In this document: piece by piece, positions 58,723 to 64,000 of the stretch
Numbering within the stretch: position 1 is the stretch's first letter
Layout: the number at the start of each line of letters is the position of its first letter
Source: Blasia pusilla
Taxonomy: Eukaryota; Marchantiophyta; Marchantiopsida; Blasiales
Assembly (NCBI GenBank): GCA_050084515.1
Contig: CM114273.1
Location: 25,048,001-25,112,000, forward strand
Reading direction: 5' to 3'
Length of the DNA stretch: 64,000 nucleotides
Program-made: the position numbers and the translations under genes
The notes under the pieces: model-generated
Database searches by the model: none
What the model saw: the letters and a program-made list of their open reading frames with translations, nothing else
What the model was told of the DNA's origin: nothing

Positions 58723-59187
58723 TCAATGATCAATGTAGGTGGGAGACATGGTAGTTTGCAAAATAGTCATGAGATGCAACATGTGAATACAAAGGCAACA
58801 TGTCCTCAACAAGTGGCCAACATTTTTGATCTCAATATAAGACAATAAATTAGCTAGAGAGAGAATAGTCTCATGCATTGCATACAAAATCTTATACTCT
58901 CCATGCAAGATCGTAAACTTAAACTTTGAATATTCAATCAAATCTATGAGTCTCAATGATTTTGTGACGTCAAGCTTAAGTGTGATGAAACTCCTTGGTT
59001 TTTTCCTTGTTGATTGTAGCATTTTGGTTACACACTCCACATCCAACCATGACAAAGTCTTGTTCAACCAGAATTTTCCATATCCACAATTATAAGTTAC
59101 ATAGGGATAGAGCAAAATGTTATTGTAGATAAAGATAATAGCATGAGAGAGGAGGGAGATAGTCTCATAAATGTCTCTAAGAGCCAC
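58723..59187 (-). CDS. Unidentified 154-codon minus-strand frame
   Basis: Open from ATG to a stop immediately right of element B, so it would lie next to the ATTAG duplication and was not created by the element. The product is hydrophobic and leucine/isoleucine-rich with a moderately basic middle ('STRKKPRSFITLKLDVTKSL'). It resembles no family I know. In AT-rich DNA a frame this long without a stop is modestly unusual, but codon use gives no strong support. Confidence 0.25.
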   Translation of the reverse strand: MALRDIYETISLLSHAIIFIYNNILLYPYVTYNCGYGKFWLNKTLSWLDVECVTKMLQSTRKKPRSFITLKLDVTKSLRLIDLIEYSKFKFTILHGEYKILYAMHETILSLANLLSYIEIKNVGHLLRTCCLCIHMLHLMTILQTTMSPTYIDH

Positions 59188-59343
59188 CGAGTATCGACCT
59201 GGAAGTATTGATTAGGATCCCCAATATCTTTTTCTTACCAATGCACCAACTTTGGGCCGTGAATTTAGGGTGATTCATTTTCTAGACAGTTCTTATGTTA
59301 CCAGGTTAGCAATATCAATATATGATGTTGTGTGTTATAGAAT

Positions 59344-60406
59344 TTGTTGCATGAGTTTAGTTGTTTAGATATTGATAAGAGAGAAGCGACATGGACTAAT
59401 TATGTTGTTATGAATGAGGCACTTGCATGTGATGACTTTGAGAATTTCATAGAACAGAGACCAACAACATGCCCTCGTCCACTCGAGAAGTCTAGTATTG
59501 ATGAAACAGAAGTTGATGATCCAATTCCAAAGGATTTGAATAGTCTTGATGTGTGGGAAAGTGATACACCGGCCAATGTTGATTCTAGAGTGATTGGTTA
59601 GGACTTGGCGGAGGGTGCAGATAACGGTCTATCCATAGAGATAGAAACATTGAGACATGAGGTAAGGCATATATTCAATTAAATTTTGTAGGAGTGCACA
59701 GGTGGAGTTCCCTATAGAGTTGTGCCTACTGTAATATTTGAGGGCAAAGTATACTTCAAGTCTACTTTGGTGAGTGATTGGGCGTGCAATCCTTTCATTT
59801 CTAAAGATAGGCTAACACGAATATCACAGAAAATTAACATATTACACTACAAGTAAGGTAAAAGAACCAACTAATCCAGATTGTCCAACTTGTTATGTTG
59901 ACATAGGAAGTACCATACCTGTTTTGTTTGAGTCTACTACACAAGTTGGCCCTTCTACCAAATCAAGTAAGTCAAAGAAGAGAAAACAAAAAGAGTTGGA
60001 TGAGAATAGAGTAGTCCCTACAAAAGAGTTTTGGTTAGGTCGCATTCTATTCATCAAATAGAAATATGGTAGTCAATGGGATAGATGTAGATCTCCTATT
60101 GATTTTTTGGATCGGAGAGTCCCAAAAGATGGGCATATATGCAGTATTTGTCAGATATTGTGCAACTAGTATCGGTGCTTAGGTAAGAGCAATACCTTGT
60201 TCACATATGATGCATGTGATGGCCAATACATTGATATTGAAGTAGTGATTTCAAATGTGAGCTTGTCTAGGAAGCCAAGTATTATATCCAAGATATATTA
60301 TGACGTTAAATTCCTCTTCGTCATAGGTGCCAAAGTAATGGGAAAAGTGGAAGTTTCACTAAACATCCACTCAGTGGAAACATGCAAGCAATTCCCTCTC
60401 ACATGA
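59344..60406 (+). pseudogene. Decayed unidentified protein-coding region
   Basis: Pieces chain on the plus strand: 59344-59601 (an acidic leader), then 'CTGGVPYRVVPTVIFEGKVY' and 'KSTLVSDWACNPFISKDRLT' around 59700-59820, then a shifted frame with 'PDCPTCYV' and a lysine-rich 'SSKSKKRKQKELDEN' (about 59880-60010), then 'EFWLGRILF', 'CSICQ' and finally 60197-60406. I have the impression of having met the 'FKSTLV...NPFISKDRLTRI' pattern in predicted plant proteins, but cannot name the family. Paired cysteines suggest zinc binding. Frameshifts and stops show it is broken. Confidence 0.4.
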
Positions 60407-60804
60407 TCAATATATGGTATCATATGAGACTTTGGAAAATGTTTTGAAACACAAGATAATCAATTGGATAGGAATGTATGTCTCATCCAAGAACTTCTAT
60501 TCTTCATAAAATGTTTTTAGAAAGACCAATTTGATGTGGAGACAAGTTCTTTGATGAGGCACTCAACTTCTACATATTCTCATTATCAACTAGTCTGCTC
60601 TACCCTAAATTTTTCCCCATCGATTGATGGTTTCTAATTAACTTCTAATCCCACACGCAAGTATGAAGCACATTAGGGATCAAAAGGCTTTGAGCCCAAA
60701 GGTATTATGAGTTGGAGGTTGAGGTCAGAGTCGGGAGATCCTAATATGCTTCATCTTTAAATCCCTAAACAACATATCATTATTATGTTTGAGAGTGTCG
60801 GTGT
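60407..60804. other. Spacer
   Basis: No recognisable gene. It joins the decayed ORF to the second dispersed repeat. Confidence 0.45.
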
Positions 60805-61068
60805 GTATTGCTGAAGGTTGTTATCAAGTGCAACAACACAAGACCACCACGTTAAGGGGTACTTGTCTTTACTTTTAAGCCCCTAAATAAATCAAGGACG
60901 AAAATTTACTTAACAGAAATATAGGGGTCAAATTTTTTAAAAATTAGCGGATTTAAAGTAAGAAAAGGGGAGGAAAAAAATTCACTTTAAGTTAGGGGTT
61001 TCGGACCCTAGAATGTCGTACGTGATGTAGGAGATATACATAGATTGTCCCTCCCCGAGCCCCGACTT
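60805..61068 (-). repeat. Second dispersed repeat, copy 2 (inverted)
   Basis: Reverse complement of the 12137-12450 repeat with small indels. The shared order of landmarks (GTTGCACTTGATAA, ACTTTTAAGCCCC, CAAGGACGAAAATT, GTTAGGGGTTTC) is complete. No obvious terminal inverted repeats or target duplications. Confidence 0.75.
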
Positions 61069-62600
61069 GTTAATTAAAATTTTATGTAGGTGATAGATGA
61101 TGCAAGGCAACAATAACAAGGGGAAGGGGATTAAATTTTTCTCAATGCCTAAAGAGAGCATCCATTTGGTAGAATAATGGAGATCGTTGGCTCAGTTTCT
61201 TCTTTAGCATCATCCCACATGCAACATCGATATTGATCACGCCACCTCTTATACTAGTTAGGAGGTCTTTGGCTACCTTGCAAGCATGCACAAATCTATC
61301 AATTCTCTTCTATAAAAAAAACATATTGTAAGAGTTGGAAATTCATACTTTTGAAGGTATATAACTATCACTCCATACAAGATGGCTTCCAATTGCTCTT
61401 TTATTCTGAGCTTTGTCTTATGCGCTCTACCATGCAATGCATAAGTACACAACGTCTCACTAGGAAGCCTCAAACAATCTCCCTAAGTTGCTCACCTAAA
61501 TCGGAGCATGTCGCTTAATTCCTCAAGGTGTATCGCTTAGCTCAAACCTAAAACACGGCCAAGTACGTATCACAATTAGTTTTGGGTTCAAGGGCTTGAG
61601 CGGGTAGAGAGGGAGAGTACCATCCCCCCATCCCCCACCCCCGCTGCGCAATACTTATGAGGTTCCCTAGGGAATTCCCATCTTCCCCATTATCCCCCTT
61701 GGACCCTTAATTTTGGCCCTCAATCCAAGTGTGGTTCGCGTTGAGCGGACCAATGTTTGACTAATTATCTATTAAGATGGCTTGGTGAAGGCTTCTTACA
61801 ACTTCTGCAACTCTCGACTCCCCAGACGCATCTTGGAACTTGGATGCGTGTTTCATGTGTCTCATGGCTAGTGCATATCTTAACTCCTAGTTTGGTGTTG
61901 TATGGTTGTCTTTCCACCCTTTGCGTTTCGTGACTAGTCTCATGGCGTCTCGCCCATTTTGACTACTCAAATGTTCCATGCTTCTTTCCCTTGACTTGGC
62001 ACTTGCTCCAAGGTTTTAAACCTTGCGTCGCTTAGCTTCATCTCCACGAGTAGCTATGCCCTTTCTCATCTAAGGCTAGTCACAAGATATGTACGTCTCT
62101 CGCCTAATGTTAGTCCCGGTGTCGGTTCAACCATCCTTCCTAGTCTCGCAACTAGCTATTATAGGTTGCAACTTTGATGGGTCACACCAAGGTCTTTCCT
62201 ACTTGGACCCGCGATCATGATTTGCTTCATCCTTGGGTTGAATTCAACAATGACTTGAGTTATGGCCTTGTCCTTCATTGGACACCTAAGCCTAATCCAA
62301 TCTTATCTAACCCAACATGTTGAGTCATACAAAGAACATAACACTTAGACCCCAATTGCAGTAGCAAGTTATGTAAAGCTCAACCACCTAATCTCATGCT
62401 TCATTCATAATGTACAATATGTACAACTCATGCTTCATTCATAATTTCATTCATCCCGCTGAAAACATTCAAAACTCATTCCTCAATCAAGATAAATTTT
62501 TTAGACTTTCTTGAATTCTTAGAATTTACAAGTTTTCACATACCATTAATGTTGTGATCCAAAGAAAATAATGTCTAGTGGCAATTCTACAAAAGAGGCC
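61069..62600. other. Spacer with LTR-like sequence, probably downstream of the chromovirus remnant
   Basis: No gene. On the minus strand a segment at 61690-61760 contains 'CCACACTTGGATT' and 'TTGAGGGCCAA' words that also occur in family B LTRs, which hints at a distantly related LTR. Position downstream of the minus-strand integrase (62640 upward) fits a 3' LTR. I cannot define its ends. C-rich runs lie at 61620-61650. Confidence 0.4.
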
Positions 62601-62639
62601 ATTACGCTCAAGCTATGTGCTAAATTTTAGTCTCACCAC

Positions 62640-62968
62640 ATACCTTTTGTGTGATTTTCTACTTCTTAATTCCTCTTGAAGTTACCCAACATGAGTAAGA
62701 TTACTCTAAGCTTTCTATGTTCTTTTGCCTAAATGATATTAACCTTCCCATGCCACTAAGTACTTGTTTACTAATTCCCTTCCTCTCTTCACTCTCCACT
62801 CATCGAGTATAGTCTTGACTTCAAAACCCTCTTGGTCTTTAACTATGATCAGATCTGGTTGCACCAATCTTGTCCGAGAGGGATCTTAATCATTCAAAAA
62901 TTCTTTTAGTTCACTAACACATAACATATCATGAACTCTCCTTACCTCCAATAACAACCTCAATTGGT
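62640..62968 (-). pseudogene. Chromovirus integrase C-terminus with chromodomain, downstream half
   Basis: Minus-strand frame running away from the miniature element at 62969: 'LRLLLEVRRVHDMLCVSEL' follows the usual integrase C-terminal pattern, then after a stop 'FEVKTILDEWRVKRGRELV' and 'YLVAWEG' read as a chromodomain. Chromodomain integrases mark the chromovirus branch of Ty3/Gypsy and direct integration toward particular chromatin. Stops within and after the chromodomain show decay. The upstream half is at 63292 onward. Confidence 0.75.
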
Positions 62969-63291
62969 CATGGTTGCACAAAATGTCTATGGACATGTGG
63001 ATATGTTTATCGACATGGAGTGCAAGAGGTGGAGCCCACACTTATAGCTCATGGTGGAAGGCATGGCGGGTATGGTGGGAGAAATAAGGAGGTAGGAAGT
63101 GTAGGTCGGGAGAGGAAACAGAAAATTGTAGAACATAGAGGCAAGTGGGGGGAATGAGAAAGAGGGGGCATATGCCCCCTCTTTCTATGTGGGCTTATTT
63201 CTATCCTATCCTTTCTCCCACCATAGGATAGAAATAAGCCCACATATATGGACATGTATGCGGACTCAGACTTTTTCCATATGCAACCTTA
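62969..63291 (-). mobile_element. hAT-like miniature element, copy 5
   Basis: 323-bp copy in reverse orientation, beginning CATGGTTGCA and ending TGCAACCTTA (terminal G changed). Flanked by perfect 8-bp duplications CAATTGGT (62961-62968 and 63292-63299). It splits the chromovirus integrase coding region, and reading across the site with one duplication removed restores the frame. It contains a 22-bp perfect inverted repeat (63188-63209 and 63223-63244) not seen in the other copies. Confidence 0.92.
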
Positions 63292-64000
63292 CAATTGGTA
63301 TGTCATATCCTTGATCTTTTTGAATATCTCGAGGGGTCCCATATATCTAAACGCCATTTTCCTAGAGATACTTGAAGATAATTGATGGGACCTTATTCTT
63401 AGCTAGATGAGATTCCCAATTTCAAAGCTTACATAGGGCTTATGAACATCAACTTGTCACTTGTAGCAACGTCAGGCACTTTTTGACAATGAGGAAGCCT
63501 GTACATACTCCTACAATTGCTTTGCCAAGAAGTCCTCAATTATCGACATGGAACTCTTCATTCAAGATGCCTTTAGTTCTTTGAGCCACATTGGGGTTCA
63601 AGGATTGAACCACACTACCAACAAGAATGGTGTGTATCATATTTTTAAAAGCGTGAAGTGATTATACTTATTAAACTCCTCAATGGGCAAATGCTTTGTC
63701 CAATCTATTTGATATATCAATATATAGTTTTGATTTTCATATATACTCCTTTAGCGCTAAGTTTATATGTTTTGATTGATCTACCATCTTAAGTGATAAC
63801 TCAAACTTAGGAGCATATCTACTCCTAATATCTTGAACAAGTACATCCCTAGCATAGAAACATCTTATTTGAATATTATACGAGATTTTGTTCCTTTGGC
63901 TATCATAGTCTAGTTATCCATTGTTTCAATGAAGCAACCATTTGTATTAAACTTCACATAATAACCTAGCTTGTTATACTATATATCTTAAAGAGATCAA
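63292..64000 (-). pseudogene. Chromovirus integrase remnant, upstream half, runs off the window
   Basis: Minus-strand motifs: 'LPIEEFNKYN' and 'TPFLLVVWFNP' (63600-63700, the end of the DDE core), 'HKPYVSFEIGNLI' (63410-63450) and 'MAFRYMGPLEIFKKIKDMTY' (63300-63360, the GPY/F-type motif). The frame shifts between the pieces and stops are present. Sequence from 63720 to the right edge is not recognisable and may hold earlier parts of the element. Confidence 0.7.

Overview
This window looks like repeat-rich nuclear DNA from a land plant. The support is a plant-type LTR retrotransposon primer-binding site matching initiator tRNA-Met, chromodomain-type Ty3/Gypsy integrase sequence, hAT and PIF/Harbinger transposase remnants, and AT-rich spacers with only small or broken reading frames. 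The Gypsy integrase wording reminds me of bryophyte, lycophyte or fern genomes, but I cannot name a species. I see no operons, rRNA, tRNA or CRISPR arrays.

Layout: 1-3174 is AT-rich spacer with a diverged tandem duplication. At 3183-4540 a hAT-like miniature element lies beside a broken hAT transposase. A GC-rich island (about 5840-10640) holds the best candidate host gene, a minus-strand frame at 7500-8075. At 11818-12789 two more miniature elements lie in opposite orientation around a second dispersed repeat. Minus-strand Ty3/Gypsy remnants fill 14066-19080, interrupted by a solo LTR. From 20000 to 29600 the DNA is poorly classifiable, with a few coding-like but unidentified frames. At 29619-33480 there are three minus-strand LINE fragments. 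At 34740-38850 there is a degenerate tandem repeat and a badly decayed relative of the first Gypsy family. A long AT-rich spacer precedes a second GC-rich island (42300-45450). A broken PIF/Harbinger transposase (47845-50240) is split by a solo LTR. A Gypsy element with gag, protease, RT, RNase H and integrase regions (51388-58703) carries an internal 2.1-kb inversion and a nested insertion. The right end has an unclassified decayed ORF and a chromovirus integrase remnant split by another miniature element.

The features are best read as layered insertions. Target-site duplications seen directly in the sequence set the order: solo LTRs of one family landed in the older Gypsy element (CTACC) and in the Harbinger transposase (TTAAA). 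The same family's long copy has flanking ATTAG repeats. A hAT-like miniature family of five copies carries 8-bp duplications, one of them perfect and lying inside the chromovirus integrase. None of the transposon coding regions is intact. No undescribed multi-gene system is evident. The strongest new-looking items are the miniature hAT-like family, the internally inverted retrotransposon, and the two GC-rich islands with strong hairpins and unidentified coding potential.
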